From a virus: a stretch of DNA of 48,075 nt. Every line of letters starts with the position of its first letter. The first letter of the stretch is position 1. The DNA is taken from IMG/VR virus record IMGVR_UViG_3300025789_000058, positions 1-48,075 of that record. The stretch is one strand, 5' to 3'. Both the position numbers and the translations under genes were made by a program. Under the pieces are notes generated by a model that did no database searches, had not been told where the DNA came from, and saw nothing but the letters and a program-made list of their open reading frames with translations. Positions 15,144 through 24,840 of the stretch are shown piece by piece.

Positions 15144-16907
15144 TTATGCAAAGCTTGCGCCAGTTGGTAATATATTAAATGTAAGTTGTATAAATTCAGC
15201 AGTTCTAGTTGGTTGTATGTATATAGTACCCACTAATTCATTTCTATCTACTACATCTGGTGTATTATTAGTTTCATCCATTACTACAGAGTAGCTATAA
15301 AGACCTTGACGCTGTTGTACTGAAGCTAAATATGGATTTACAGCATTCAAGAATTTATTACGAGTTACTTGCGTATTTGGTTCGAATACTAGATTTCCAG
15401 AAACTTGAATAATATATCTTTTAAGAGCAATCAGTAGTCTACGTACATTTACTCTATCAAGAGCAGATGCAGCAGCTTGAAGAGTCTTTTGACCATATAT
15501 CACTGTTCCCACTGTAGGGAAATTTGCAATTGGATTTACTTTAGAAGAGTATAGTGTATTTCTATCAGTAACTGAAAGTTTTCTTTCTGGTTGAAGTACT
15601 GTAGTTAGACCACCTCTTGTAAAACCAGCGGGTGCAAACCACTCAGCAGCAATCTTGTCATTATATTCATATACTGCTGGCACCATAGTAGAAGCAGGTA
15701 CCCAGTTGATCTTTCCAGTCTCTTGAGATTTTACCTGCACCCATGGCCAATATGTAGCTCCATACGAGCTATCAAAAGTTTTAGCTTGAGTCGTTACTGT
15801 ATTGATATTCTGACCATAGCCTACCATATCAACTACTGCAATATTATCGCCTCTAGTTTGAGCTAATTGAAGTAGAGATGATATTTCAGAAGAGGCATTT
15901 TGAGATGTTAAACCTGGAGCAAAAATAGCATTAAAATCATATGCATCTTTGTTACCTAATAGATTTATAACATTATCATAATCAGAAGCATGAAGACCTT
16001 GTATATTACTATTTGGAGTAGATACTACTGAGTTTACTGTAGGTATATTCTGGAACATATTTACTGCCTCTATTCCATAAGATCCATAGATTGCTCCAGT
16101 TGATCCTCCAAATGCACCATTATTTGATCCTGAACCTATAAGTGGCAGAGATGAAGTGTATTGAGATTGTGGAGTACCATATGGTGTAAAATAATCTGGA
16201 GTTTTTAGATTCACAGATTTTACTCTTACATATGCTGATTTATTTACATAAGAACCAGTAGTTTGTATGTAGAAATTACCTGTACTAGGATCTGAAGTTA
16301 AATTTTGAGCTTGATCACCAATTACATAAGTAATATAGTTATTCTGATTTGGATCTAGAGATAGTCCATTCCAAGATTCAAGTACTGTTTTACTATTTTG
16401 ATAATCATCACCTCTACGAATATTCAAATTAAATGTACCAGAGCCAGTATCAGAATAAGTAATTTCATATCTGATATTTACAGAAGATCCTGATGGCAGA
16501 GCCCCATTTACAGCAGAAGACGCACTATAAGAATTATCCATTATAGTACCCTGAGATATTGTCTCAAGTACAAATGATGGAATTGATCCAGAAGCAGCAA
16601 TACTTGCAGTTGCAGAAGTATATGATCCAGATACTACACGAGTTACTAGAAGTGATTGACCCCCTTGTTGGAAATATCCTAATGCAGCAATGCTAGTAAG
16701 ATATTCATAAGGTGTAGCTCCAGAAATAAAAGTAGAACCAAATAAACTCTTATATTGAGAGTATGTAGTTACTACTGTTGGAATGTTTACAGGACCGATA
16801 ACTGTAGGACCTATTATAGCCGCACCTGCAGCAATAGGACCTTGTGTTATTTGACTCTGATCATTTTCTATGGCAAATACGCCAGGACTTATTAATGTTT
16901 CAGCCAT
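15144..16907 (-). CDS. Contractile tail sheath protein (gp18-like)
   Basis: A 587-residue protein that starts MAETLISPGVFAIENDQS, the characteristic sheath opening. The N-terminal domain contains AAGAAIIGPTVIGPVNIPTV and TPYEYLTSIAALGYFQQGG. The conserved C-terminal half includes NKIAAEWFAPAGFTRGGL-like sequence (residues DKIAAEWFAPAGFTRGG), then GTVIYGQKTLQAAASALDRV, NVRRLLIALKRYI and TYIQPTRTAEFIQLTFNILP-like closing strands. It contracts to drive the tube through the envelope. T4 gp18 has 659 residues, so the protruding domain is somewhat smaller. A promoter-like motif lies 22 bases upstream. Confidence 0.95.
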   Translation of the reverse strand: MAETLISPGVFAIENDQSQITQGPIAAGAAIIGPTVIGPVNIPTVVTTYSQYKSLFGSTFISGATPYEYLTSIAALGYFQQGGQSLLVTRVVSGSYTSATASIAASGSIPSFVLETISQGTIMDNSYSASSAVNGALPSGSSVNIRYEITYSDTGSGTFNLNIRRGDDYQNSKTVLESWNGLSLDPNQNNYITYVIGDQAQNLTSDPSTGNFYIQTTGSYVNKSAYVRVKSVNLKTPDYFTPYGTPQSQYTSSLPLIGSGSNNGAFGGSTGAIYGSYGIEAVNMFQNIPTVNSVVSTPNSNIQGLHASDYDNVINLLGNKDAYDFNAIFAPGLTSQNASSEISSLLQLAQTRGDNIAVVDMVGYGQNINTVTTQAKTFDSSYGATYWPWVQVKSQETGKINWVPASTMVPAVYEYNDKIAAEWFAPAGFTRGGLTTVLQPERKLSVTDRNTLYSSKVNPIANFPTVGTVIYGQKTLQAAASALDRVNVRRLLIALKRYIIQVSGNLVFEPNTQVTRNKFLNAVNPYLASVQQRQGLYSYSVVMDETNNTPDVVDRNELVGTIYIQPTRTAEFIQLTFNILPTGASFA

Positions 16908-16929
16908 TTATTATATGTGTTTTTATAAC

Positions 16930-16937
16930 AATAAATA
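16930..16937 (-). promoter_or_regulatory. Putative late-promoter motif upstream of tail sheath gene
   Basis: Plus-strand AATAAATATCA, 22 bases before the sheath start. Confidence 0.4.
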
Positions 16938-16948
16938 TCATCATTTTT

Positions 16949-17185
16949 TTATGAAATCTCTCCGGACTCTATATTTATCATAACATTTCCATATTTTGAT
17001 TTAATTTCATCAAAAATAGTGTTTTCTTTTTGTTTTAGGGCTTTTATTTTAGATTTTTCTTCATCTATTTTTAGCTCTATTGCTATTTTCTGAAATTGTA
17101 ATTCTCCTAAAGCAGATGCTATTTCTAGAGCATCTTGTCTTATTAGATTTATAATTTTAAGTTCCTCTTCTGTAAGTTTATTCAT
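16949..17185 (-). CDS. Small coiled-coil protein of unknown function
   Basis: 78 residues, almost entirely helical with leucine/isoleucine heptads (LTEEELKIINLIRQDALEIA, then ELQFQKIAIELKIDEEKSKI). It lies between the sheath and the beta-solenoid fibre gene. It could be a small structural or fibre-chaperone protein; nothing in the sequence decides. It has its own promoter-like motif 14 bases upstream, and an ATG at 17183-17185. Confidence 0.65.
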   Translation of the reverse strand: MNKLTEEELKIINLIRQDALEIASALGELQFQKIAIELKIDEEKSKIKALKQKENTIFDEIKSKYGNVMINIESGEIS

Positions 17186-17199
17186 AACGTTTATTTTAT

Positions 17200-17207
17200 T
17201 ATAAATA
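17200..17207 (-). promoter_or_regulatory. Putative late-promoter motif upstream of small coiled-coil gene
   Basis: Plus-strand TATAAATAT, 14 bases before the ATG at 17185. Confidence 0.35.
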
Positions 17208-17238
17208 TGCTTATATTTTTATAAACATCAACTATTTT

Positions 17239-18831
17239 TTAAAAAATTGATACGACTGTTCCAGGGTTTACTAATGAGTTCCAGTTTAAAGTATTTGAAA
17301 ATGTGGGTTTCCATACCCATATGGTTTGTCCTGCTGAGCTATCTATATCTGTTACTGTAACATAATGACTACTTTGTGTAGCTCCACTAGAAAGAATAAA
17401 TGTAGCTTTAGTACCAGGTGTACCTGATTTTATAATATTAGGGTTTGTTATTGTAGTTGTAAGTAAGTTTAAAGAAGTACTTACTGTATATGTAATACCT
17501 GTAGAAAGTATCATAGTTACATTAAATCCCCCTGTCATATTAAGTGTACCTGCAGTATATCCAGCAGAACCTGCAAATGTTACTGTTTGGTTAGAGGTAG
17601 TTATATTAAAAGTAGTTACTGATAATAGAGAGTTTATTGTTAAAGTCATAGATGCCCCAGTTAAAGACATAGTACCCCAGGTCATACCTGTAGTATTAAG
17701 TGTTGTTGTTCCAGTTATAGTAAAAGTACCTGTGGGGCTTATTACACCTGATGTATAAGTTATAGTCCCAGTAGAATATGAATTTGTACCTAATGTTATA
17801 GTATTTACACCTGCATCAAATACTACACTATTCTGTAGTCCAGCCGAAGATGTACTCATAGTACATGTACCTTTTATATAAAAAGTAGTAGTACCACTCA
17901 TATTATAGTATTGAAGAGTACCTCCTGATATATAAATACCATATCCATTAACTACACAAGTGGCACTATTAGCATTTGAAATACCTAATGAAGTATATGC
18001 ATTACTTATTAATGTTATAGTTGATGAACTAGCAAAAGAAAGTTTTAAATTCAAATAATTCCCTAATCCACCATTATTAAGATCTAATGTAGTAGCACCA
18101 GTCATAGCCAGTGTAGAGTTAGTTGTACCTGTTACAGTACCTGCTATATATGTTATAGTACCTGTATTATAAGTTAATGTACCTGCATATCCACTCCAAG
18201 TTATTACACCAGATGTATTGATTATAAGATTATTCTGTAATGTACCATTTCCACTTGTTAATGTTCCAGTACCTACTAATTGAATAACTGCTGTACCTGT
18301 TGTAGTACAAGTTGTTCCATTAGCTACATGAAGATAAAAGGACGTTTTACAAAATATATTACCGCTATTTATAGTAGTAGTTAATGCTGTAGTAGATGCC
18401 GAAGTTGATACAAGAGCGTTTACTGTTAAATCACCGCTTAGTGTAAAAGTAGAACTTGAACCATTACAATAGAATTGAAATGGCACGCCTATTATGTTTG
18501 CATTAGATGTTATAGTAGCAGTATGTGTTGTTGCATCACCATAACAAGCCAAAGTACCTGTACCAGACCATAGTGTATTTACTCCAATAGTAATATTACC
18601 AGATACGTTTATACCTGCATTTAATGTTAAAGTACTAGTATATCCTGTAGTATTAAGTGTTTTACATACACTGGTACTACTGATAGTACAAGCACCTGAA
18701 TTGGCATCTAGTATAGCATTATCTGTAGAAGTAGGTACTGCTCCTGTTGCACCTCCTCCACTTGTCAAGCTCCAGTTTGTAGCTGTTGACCAAGCAGAGT
18801 TACCTGAGTTTCTAAAGTAATAAGTTGCCAT
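17239..18831 (-). CDS. Beta-solenoid tail fibre or adhesin
   Basis: 530 residues, dominated by Thr, Ser, Gly, Asn and Ile in short alternating strands (TLNTTGYTSTLTLNAGI, GTITYIAGTVTGTTNSTLAM), the look of a right-handed beta-solenoid or other repetitive adhesin. The N-terminus MATYYFRNSGNSAWSTATNW is a cap seen in environmental phage fibres. The C-terminus (TQSSHYVTVTDIDSSAGQTI) is a distinct domain. No catalytic site for a polysaccharide lyase or hydrolase is obvious. It follows the giant SASYA fibre and a 79-residue partner, so it is probably part of the host-recognition apparatus. DNA codon repetition is high, so recombination is likely. Confidence 0.75.
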   Translation of the reverse strand: MATYYFRNSGNSAWSTATNWSLTSGGGATGAVPTSTDNAILDANSGACTISSTSVCKTLNTTGYTSTLTLNAGINVSGNITIGVNTLWSGTGTLACYGDATTHTATITSNANIIGVPFQFYCNGSSSTFTLSGDLTVNALVSTSASTTALTTTINSGNIFCKTSFYLHVANGTTCTTTGTAVIQLVGTGTLTSGNGTLQNNLIINTSGVITWSGYAGTLTYNTGTITYIAGTVTGTTNSTLAMTGATTLDLNNGGLGNYLNLKLSFASSSTITLISNAYTSLGISNANSATCVVNGYGIYISGGTLQYYNMSGTTTFYIKGTCTMSTSSAGLQNSVVFDAGVNTITLGTNSYSTGTITYTSGVISPTGTFTITGTTTLNTTGMTWGTMSLTGASMTLTINSLLSVTTFNITTSNQTVTFAGSAGYTAGTLNMTGGFNVTMILSTGITYTVSTSLNLLTTTITNPNIIKSGTPGTKATFILSSGATQSSHYVTVTDIDSSAGQTIWVWKPTFSNTLNWNSLVNPGTVVSIF

Positions 18832-18835
18832 TTAA

Positions 18836-19075
18836 TTATACTGTTAATGTTTGTCCTATAGGTATTTGAGGTATTAGATTAGCTAGAATAGCTGCACTGT
18901 CTATTTTACTCTGCTCTGTTATCATTCTATTAGTAATATTTTGAGCAATTTCTTCCTGTGATTGCGGTCTAAAATGTGCTACATCAACTACTATAGTTGT
19001 ATTAGATAGAGTCATTTCTACTGTTGTATTAATCCCGTCATCTACTTGGGTTACACTTAAAATTTTGTATTGCAT
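18836..19075 (-). CDS. Small fibre-cluster protein of unknown function
   Basis: 79 residues between the two fibre genes, separated by only three to four bases on each side, which suggests translational coupling. The first half is beta (YKILSVTQVDDGINTTVEMT, VVDVAHFRPQSQEEI) and the second half helical. It could be a fibre tip, connector or chaperone. I recognise no family. Confidence 0.65.
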   Translation of the reverse strand: MQYKILSVTQVDDGINTTVEMTLSNTTIVVDVAHFRPQSQEEIAQNITNRMITEQSKIDSAAILANLIPQIPIGQTLTV

Positions 19076-19078
19076 ATA

Positions 19079-22000
19079 TTATGTTCTTTTTATAGCTATA
19101 GTTAATTTTGACCAGGTGACTGTTGGTGAGCTGCCTGTTATTATATATTGTATTTGTGTATTTGCTGCTAATGATGAAGTTGCCCATGATGATATAGCTG
19201 CTGATGAGCTTTGAGCAGATGTCAATGTTGGTAAGTTACCTCCTGGAGCTACTATTGAAACACCATTTACTCTCAAATCAAATTGAATAGATCCTGAGTT
19301 ATTTGCATCTATATAGTAATTTGTTATTGTAAAAGGGTAGGTTGTTCTATAATATCCGGTCGCTGTAGTTGATATATAACCGCCTTGACCATCAAATGTT
19401 ACTCCTATCTGTTCTGTTATGGTTGCATATGATGCTGTAGTGGCATAGGAAGATGTTACAGCATATGAAGCAGATGTACTAGAAGAAGCATATGAAGCAC
19501 TAGTTGAATTTGAAGCATATGATGAACTAATTGCTTGTAATACATAACTTGCAGTTGTAGCATATGAAGCTGAACCAATTAATTGTCCTGTAAATGATCC
19601 CGTAAAAGAGCCTGTTGCTGTTAATATTGAACCATCCCATGTAAGATTTGTTACTCCTCCAAATGCTCCAGCATTATTATATTGAATTTGGCCAGTAGAT
19701 CCACCTGGAGTAGTAATTCCACTTGAGCTTCCACCTGCACCGCTACCTCTAAATAAACCCGCTTGATATATAGTAAATGAAGTTGCATCAGTGAATACGG
19801 CATTACCTCTTAATATCATATACCCTACATAAATAGCATTTGCTGCTGTATTAGGCGCTTCTGTAAATAATTCAGTATTTACTGCTGCTAGTGCTAAAGC
19901 TTGACTAGTATATATTGCATTTCCATAGTAAACATAAAAAGCTTTTGTGCTACTATTTGGGAAGTAATACACTCTTTGTATAGACCATCTATTATTTGCA
20001 ACAGCGGCTAATGTACCATTATTTGAATATTTTGAGGGATCAATTGTAGTATAACCAGCGCCACCATTTGTATCATAAACCCAATTATTAGTTCCTGATC
20101 CAGATTGATAGTATCTATATATTTTTGAAATTGTAAGACCTGCAGGCTCTGATATATAACTTGGATTATTTGGATCTATTGTGTAATTCCTTCCGTCTAC
20201 CCAAGCAGTACCACCTCCTAAAACTAATGAACCTGTTGAAGATCCACTTGGTGCTAAAGTATATCCTGAAATTTTCAAAGGACCGAATGCCTTTATAAAA
20301 TCAGATGTTCTTTGTTTCCAACCATAACCTGTACTAGGGAATGTTTGAAATGCATTTATATTTGTGTGGTTTTGATGTACTACTACTCCAATTGGAATTT
20401 TAGTATTAAAGTCACCATCTGTATATGGAATGCCTTGAGCTTCTATAACATTTGAACTATTGATAGCTACAAACTGTTGATCGAAAGAGGCTGAAAGTGC
20501 ATCAATTGTTTTTGATAATTGATTCCATTGTAAATATTGTATAGTTGTATATGGATCTCTACTCGCTGTTGATGCATTCAAATTTACAATAATTCCTGAA
20601 CCAGATGATATGTAATATGTATTTGTTCCAAGAGATGCAGAAATAATACCACCACTTAAAAGACCTGAGTATAAATTACCCTCTAACCATCTAAGACGAG
20701 TTACGTTATTAAATCCAGCGCCATTTTGAGAAAAATATAAGTCTTGTGTCGATCCTGATACATAAATGTATGATGATGATATTGAATTGTCTATATTTTT
20801 AACTACTGGTAGGAATTTAATCACTCCATTCGTTTCCACATCACCGTAAACTTTAATAGTTGGTGTAGTGGGCACAGTAGTTGAACCTGATATTATTATA
20901 CTACCCGATAGTGTAGTATTTCCATATAGATTATTATTTCCAATTTGAGTAGTCGATCCAGTAACATTGAAAGACCCCGTTAATTGTAAAGTTTGTATTA
21001 AAGGATTTATATAAGAAGCTGTTAATGCGTTAGACGAGCTTATTGCTATACTAACATATGAAGCTGTTACTGCATAAGAAGCAGATGCTACACTATTACT
21101 ATTTGTAAATATTGATCCTGTTACAAATGATGCTGTCAGCGCATTAGAAGCACTTGTAGATGTATTACTATATGAAGCAGTTATAGAATATGAACTTGAT
21201 AAAGCATATGAAGCTGTTCCAAATAAAGATCCGGTGTGTATTCCTATAAAAGAACCAGTAAAAGATCCAGTATTATAACTACCAGTAAAAGCATTAAATG
21301 ATGCAGTAGTTACAAGAGAACTTGTATTTATATTTTGAGTTGGTGCCCAAGATGCTGATAATGCATATGATGCGCTGGTTGAATTTATGGCGTAAGATGC
21401 TGATGTACTACTTGATGCATATGACGCAGAAGTAATACTACCATTATAATATGAAGCTGTTATTGAATAACTTGCGCTTACTGCATTTAGTACATAAGAA
21501 GCCGTACTTGCATTTTGAGCTTGAGATGAACTTATAGAATAAGACGCACTTAACGATTGAGATGCATAGCTTGCACTTATTGCATTAAGTACATACGATG
21601 CCGTCACTGCATTTAAAACATAAGATGCACTTTGCGCATTCTGAATATAGCTAGCAGTTAAACTATACGATGCTGATATTGAATATGAAGCAGTTCCAAA
21701 TAAAGATCCTGTATGTACTCCTATAAATGACCCAGTAAAACTTCCTGTATTATAACTAGATGTAAAACTATTTGGTACATAGTTTGGAGTATAAGACGCA
21801 GTACTTGCAAATGAAGAACTTATTGCATTTAATATATAACTCGCCGTCTGCGCATTCTGGACATAACTGGCTGTGCTAGAATATGATGCAGATGTAGTTG
21901 TATTGGAATATGAAGCCGATGTAGAATTTGATGCATAAGAGGCGCTAGTACTATAACTTGATGATACAGCATATGAAGCACTTAAGCTACTAGACGCGTA

Positions 22001-23569
22001 AGAACTACTTACAGCATTTTGAACAAAGCTAGCTGTATTAGAATACGATGCAGATGTTGAATTTGTCGCATACGATGCGCTAATACTATAACTTGATGAT
22101 ATTGAGTAAGAACTTGATACTGCGTTTAATATATAACTTGCCGTTACTGCATTTTGTGCTTGTGAAGAACTTAATGAGTATGAACTGCTTATAGAATTTT
22201 GTGATAAACTAGAGCTTGTAGAATATGAACTAGATATTGCATTTAAAATATACGAAGCAGTTTGTGCATTCTGAACATAGCTAGCAGTATTTGCTAATTG
22301 TGCTCGTGATGAACTTATAGAATAAGAAGCACTTAAACTATAACTAGAAGATATTGAATAAGAGGCGCTTAGACTACTAGAAGCATATGAACTACTTACT
22401 GCATTAAGTGAGTATGAGGCTGTACTTGCATTTTGAGCTTGAGATGCAGATAGAGCATACGAAGCGCTTGCCGCATTTTTAATATATGATGCAGTTATTG
22501 CATTATTTGCCCAAGAGGCAGTACCATATAAACTTGCAGTAACTCCATTTGTCACATATGCTGCTCCAGAAACTGTTATATCATTTTGATTTACCTGGAA
22601 TATATCACTTCTATTTGTGGAATTACCATTACCTACTATAAAAAGTGAAGATGTATTATTCTGAGCATTGTATACGCCTACTACAGTTTGATTTGAGCCA
22701 GATGCTATTGTAAATCCCCCTTCTGCATGTGAAAAATCTCCTATTGCTCGAGTAAATTGACCTTCAGCATGTGAATATTTTCCTAATGTTTGAGTACTAT
22801 CCCCTTCAGCATGTGAATAATTTCCTAGTGTTTGAGTATTAAATCCTTCAACATGAGAAGCAAGTCCTATAGCTTGAGTATTATACCCTTCTGCATGCGA
22901 ATAATATCCAGATGCAATTGTATAATACCCTTCGGTATGAGTAAATATTCCACTTATTGTCTGATCTGCTCCAAAAGGTAATAAAACTCCAGGTATTCCT
23001 ATATATACCTGAGTAGTATTTACTGATGTATCAGATAATGTTATTACTGTATTAGAACCATTATATAAAATACTAATTATATTAAATATTACTAAACCGT
23101 AACTGTCATCATATAGTGAATCATCTAGTAATATATATTCTGTAGAAAATTGACTGGTTACATTTCCATATATAGAATCTAAAGTTATAATACCATTTAT
23201 TATTGAAGTGGAATTATATCCATATTGGCCGGTATTTGTAACTACGCCTTCGGCATGTGAATAATCTCCTATAGCTCGATTGTTAGTCCCTTCAACATGA
23301 GAAGCAAATCCTATAGCTTGAGTATTACATCCTTCTGCATGCGAATAATATCCAGATGCAATTGTATTTACGCCCTGTTGTAAAGATAATAAATTATAAT
23401 TATATATAAAATTAGAATCTCCATAAAAATCTCCATTATTATTTACTTGCACAGACATATCTCCACCTGCCGCTGGAGATTTTAAAGCATAAGAGGCGGT
23501 ACCATATAAAGATCCTGTAAATGATCCACTTAAAGGATAGAGTAATTGTTTATTATTTAATTTAGACAT
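19079..23569 (-). CDS. Giant trimeric tail fibre with YadA-like and SASYA repeats
   Basis: A 1496-residue protein, the largest in the window. The order is: an N-terminal GSFTGSLYGTASYA attachment-like segment; YadA/Hia-type head repeats (ASGYYSHAEG, ASHVEG, GDYSHAEG) at about residues 70-110 and 205-290, around an intervening domain; a linker (SNQTVVGVYNAQNNTSSLFI); then a long array of 5-8 residue SASYA-type repeats (ASYALSASQAQNASTASYSL and so on) at about residues 340-870; a globular region (about 880-1310); a second short repeat block; and a C-terminal beta domain beginning VTFDGQGGYISTT. Repeats of this sort form long trimeric stalks. It is the likely receptor-binding long fibre. It starts right after the gp15-like gene with two bases between. 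Confidence 0.85.
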   Translation of the reverse strand: MSKLNNKQLLYPLSGSFTGSLYGTASYALKSPAAGGDMSVQVNNNGDFYGDSNFIYNYNLLSLQQGVNTIASGYYSHAEGCNTQAIGFASHVEGTNNRAIGDYSHAEGVVTNTGQYGYNSTSIINGIITLDSIYGNVTSQFSTEYILLDDSLYDDSYGLVIFNIISILYNGSNTVITLSDTSVNTTQVYIGIPGVLLPFGADQTISGIFTHTEGYYTIASGYYSHAEGYNTQAIGLASHVEGFNTQTLGNYSHAEGDSTQTLGKYSHAEGQFTRAIGDFSHAEGGFTIASGSNQTVVGVYNAQNNTSSLFIVGNGNSTNRSDIFQVNQNDITVSGAAYVTNGVTASLYGTASWANNAITASYIKNAASASYALSASQAQNASTASYSLNAVSSSYASSSLSASYSISSSYSLSASYSISSSRAQLANTASYVQNAQTASYILNAISSSYSTSSSLSQNSISSSYSLSSSQAQNAVTASYILNAVSSSYSISSSYSISASYATNSTSASYSNTASFVQNAVSSSYASSSLSASYAVSSSYSTSASYASNSTSASYSNTTTSASYSSTASYVQNAQTASYILNAISSSFASTASYTPNYVPNSFTSSYNTGSFTGSFIGVHTGSLFGTASYSISASYSLTASYIQNAQSASYVLNAVTASYVLNAISASYASQSLSASYSISSSQAQNASTASYVLNAVSASYSITASYYNGSITSASYASSSTSASYAINSTSASYALSASWAPTQNINTSSLVTTASFNAFTGSYNTGSFTGSFIGIHTGSLFGTASYALSSSYSITASYSNTSTSASNALTASFVTGSIFTNSNSVASASYAVTASYVSIAISSSNALTASYINPLIQTLQLTGSFNVTGSTTQIGNNNLYGNTTLSGSIIISGSTTVPTTPTIKVYGDVETNGVIKFLPVVKNIDNSISSSYIYVSGSTQDLYFSQNGAGFNNVTRLRWLEGNLYSGLLSGGIISASLGTNTYYISSGSGIIVNLNASTASRDPYTTIQYLQWNQLSKTIDALSASFDQQFVAINSSNVIEAQGIPYTDGDFNTKIPIGVVVHQNHTNINAFQTFPSTGYGWKQRTSDFIKAFGPLKISGYTLAPSGSSTGSLVLGGGTAWVDGRNYTIDPNNPSYISEPAGLTISKIYRYYQSGSGTNNWVYDTNGGAGYTTIDPSKYSNNGTLAAVANNRWSIQRVYYFPNSSTKAFYVYYGNAIYTSQALALAAVNTELFTEAPNTAANAIYVGYMILRGNAVFTDATSFTIYQAGLFRGSGAGGSSSGITTPGGSTGQIQYNNAGAFGGVTNLTWDGSILTATGSFTGSFTGQLIGSASYATTASYVLQAISSSYASNSTSASYASSSTSASYAVTSSYATTASYATITEQIGVTFDGQGGYISTTATGYYRTTYPFTITNYYIDANNSGSIQFDLRVNGVSIVAPGGNLPTLTSAQSSSAAISSWATSSLAANTQIQYIITGSSPTVTWSKLTIAIKRT
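19425..19575. repeat. SASYA-coding repeats, second short block
   Basis: Repeats of gcatatgaagca-like units near the C-terminus of the fibre gene, separated by about 1.4 kb from the main array. Confidence 0.8.
21010..22530. repeat. SASYA-coding degenerate tandem repeats, main block
   Basis: About 1.5 kb of imperfect units with a period of mostly 15-24 bases, encoding A-S-Y-A/S-x steps on the minus strand. A GSF(I)G(x)HTGSLFGTASY module recurs inside it at about 21190-21260 and 21690-21740, which suggests block duplication. Confidence 0.9.
22690..22960. repeat. YadA-like head repeat block, copy 1
   Basis: Encodes SHAEG/SHVEG units. Parts are nearly identical to 23240-23370, for example the stretch around 22845-22910 versus 23285-23350. 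Confidence 0.85.
23240..23370. repeat. YadA-like head repeat block, copy 2
   Basis: Second block of SHAEG/SHVEG-coding units nearer the fibre N-terminus, with near-identical DNA to part of 22690-22960. Confidence 0.85.
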
Positions 23570-23571
23570 GT

Positions 23572-24840
23572 TTATGCAAATTTACCTATAGCGAGTATAA
23601 TGTCAGTATTTGAAAGAGTATAACCTAATGTAGTTGTATCTACTACTAGTGTAGATGTGGAAATATCATCTGTTGTAAAAGACACTATAGATGATTTCTC
23701 TATAAAAGTACCATTGATAAAAAAACTAAAATTATCAATACTAGTAGGTGGTAGCCCAGCAGGTGCTACTGCAAATATTCCATTAAATTGTGCAGTATTA
23801 TCAGTAATTACAGTGGCCGCTATTTGAGTATTTATAGCTAGATAATGTACTACTGCTACATCAACTCCACTATTATTTGTTATATTATACACATTATTTA
23901 TTGAGTCTTTAACTAGCGCAGATTTAACTCCTGATGCCGCTGCTGTAGCTGCTCTGCTTGTTGCTGTCTCTGTGCCACTTGTTGTCTCTAGACCAAATAT
24001 AACTTTAGTTAATCCAAATGCTCTGCTTGCACCTGCTATTTTACTCATATCTGTATCTGGAATAAGATATCCATTTAATGTAAGATTAAAGCTGTTCCTA
24101 ACCAGCCTATCGTCTCCAAGATCATAAGATATTGTATCATTGAATGTTTCTATCGCACTATAAAATAGAAAGCGATTAGGATCGCCCCAGTAGCTTCTAG
24201 ATGCAAAGTTTAAAGATTCAATAATTCCATCCATTTGTTCTACAAAATATGTCCACACTATACATTCATATTCTACTGTGACATAATCTGGAATTATAGC
24301 CGCTATATATTCTGTTTCTGGAAATCTTGAATTTAGCGCATTAAAATTACTATAATTATTTCTTTGAGTATAGGCCTTTTGAAAATATTGAATATTCCTT
24401 GATTTATTTCCATCAAGTTTATTTCCTAAGTTTCTATTTTGAGTTATTGAATTTCTTTTAAACATCAAAAGAGGAGCCATTAATTTTCCTTTTTGATCTC
24501 TATAATACCCGTCTGACTGTACACTTTTCCAATTTTCAGGAGTTCCATATAATATAGGTATTGTTATTTTTGAATTATTTTGATTTACTGATAATTTTAA
24601 TATATTATTAAAATAGTACATTACAGCATCATCTATATCTTTTATGCCTATAGAAAATACTTTATCAGTATCATTTTTTAAAGAGTATTCATATGCTCTA
24701 TTAAACTCTGGTTGTCCTAATTTTTGAGGTTCAGTAAATACAGATTCAATAAGTCCAGCATCAGGAACATAGGGATTTTGTAGAGTTTGCATAAACTCTC
24801 TTCTATTCTTTGGTCTTGTTTGTTGTATTCCTCCTGGCAT
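23572..24840 (-). CDS. Tail sheath terminator/stabiliser (gp15-like) with C-terminal extension
   Basis: 422 residues; T4 gp15 has 272. Residues ~55-270 follow the gp15 layout: an early helix with DDAVMYYFNNILKLSV, ITIPILYGTPENW (T4 has a similar VPITYASKEHF), MAPLLMFKRNSI, a conserved VEYECIVWTYFVEQMDGIIE core, and NSFNLTLNGYLIPD. The protein should cap the tail and join it to the neck. The last ~150 residues (an Ala/Ser linker, then VAVVHYLAINTQI... to the end) are absent from T4 gp15 and look like an added beta domain. The gene overlaps the gp14-like stop by one base (TAATG). Confidence 0.75.
   Translation of the reverse strand: MPGGIQQTRPKNRREFMQTLQNPYVPDAGLIESVFTEPQKLGQPEFNRAYEYSLKNDTDKVFSIGIKDIDDAVMYYFNNILKLSVNQNNSKITIPILYGTPENWKSVQSDGYYRDQKGKLMAPLLMFKRNSITQNRNLGNKLDGNKSRNIQYFQKAYTQRNNYSNFNALNSRFPETEYIAAIIPDYVTVEYECIVWTYFVEQMDGIIESLNFASRSYWGDPNRFLFYSAIETFNDTISYDLGDDRLVRNSFNLTLNGYLIPDTDMSKIAGASRAFGLTKVIFGLETTSGTETATSRAATAAASGVKSALVKDSINNVYNITNNSGVDVAVVHYLAINTQIAATVITDNTAQFNGIFAVAPAGLPPTSIDNFSFFINGTFIEKSSIVSFTTDDISTSTLVVDTTTLGYTLSNTDIILAIGKFA

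Noticed and set aside
14845-15294. Plus-strand 149-residue reading frame
   Set aside because: It spans the ends of two clear minus-strand genes and resembles no protein; it is a shadow.
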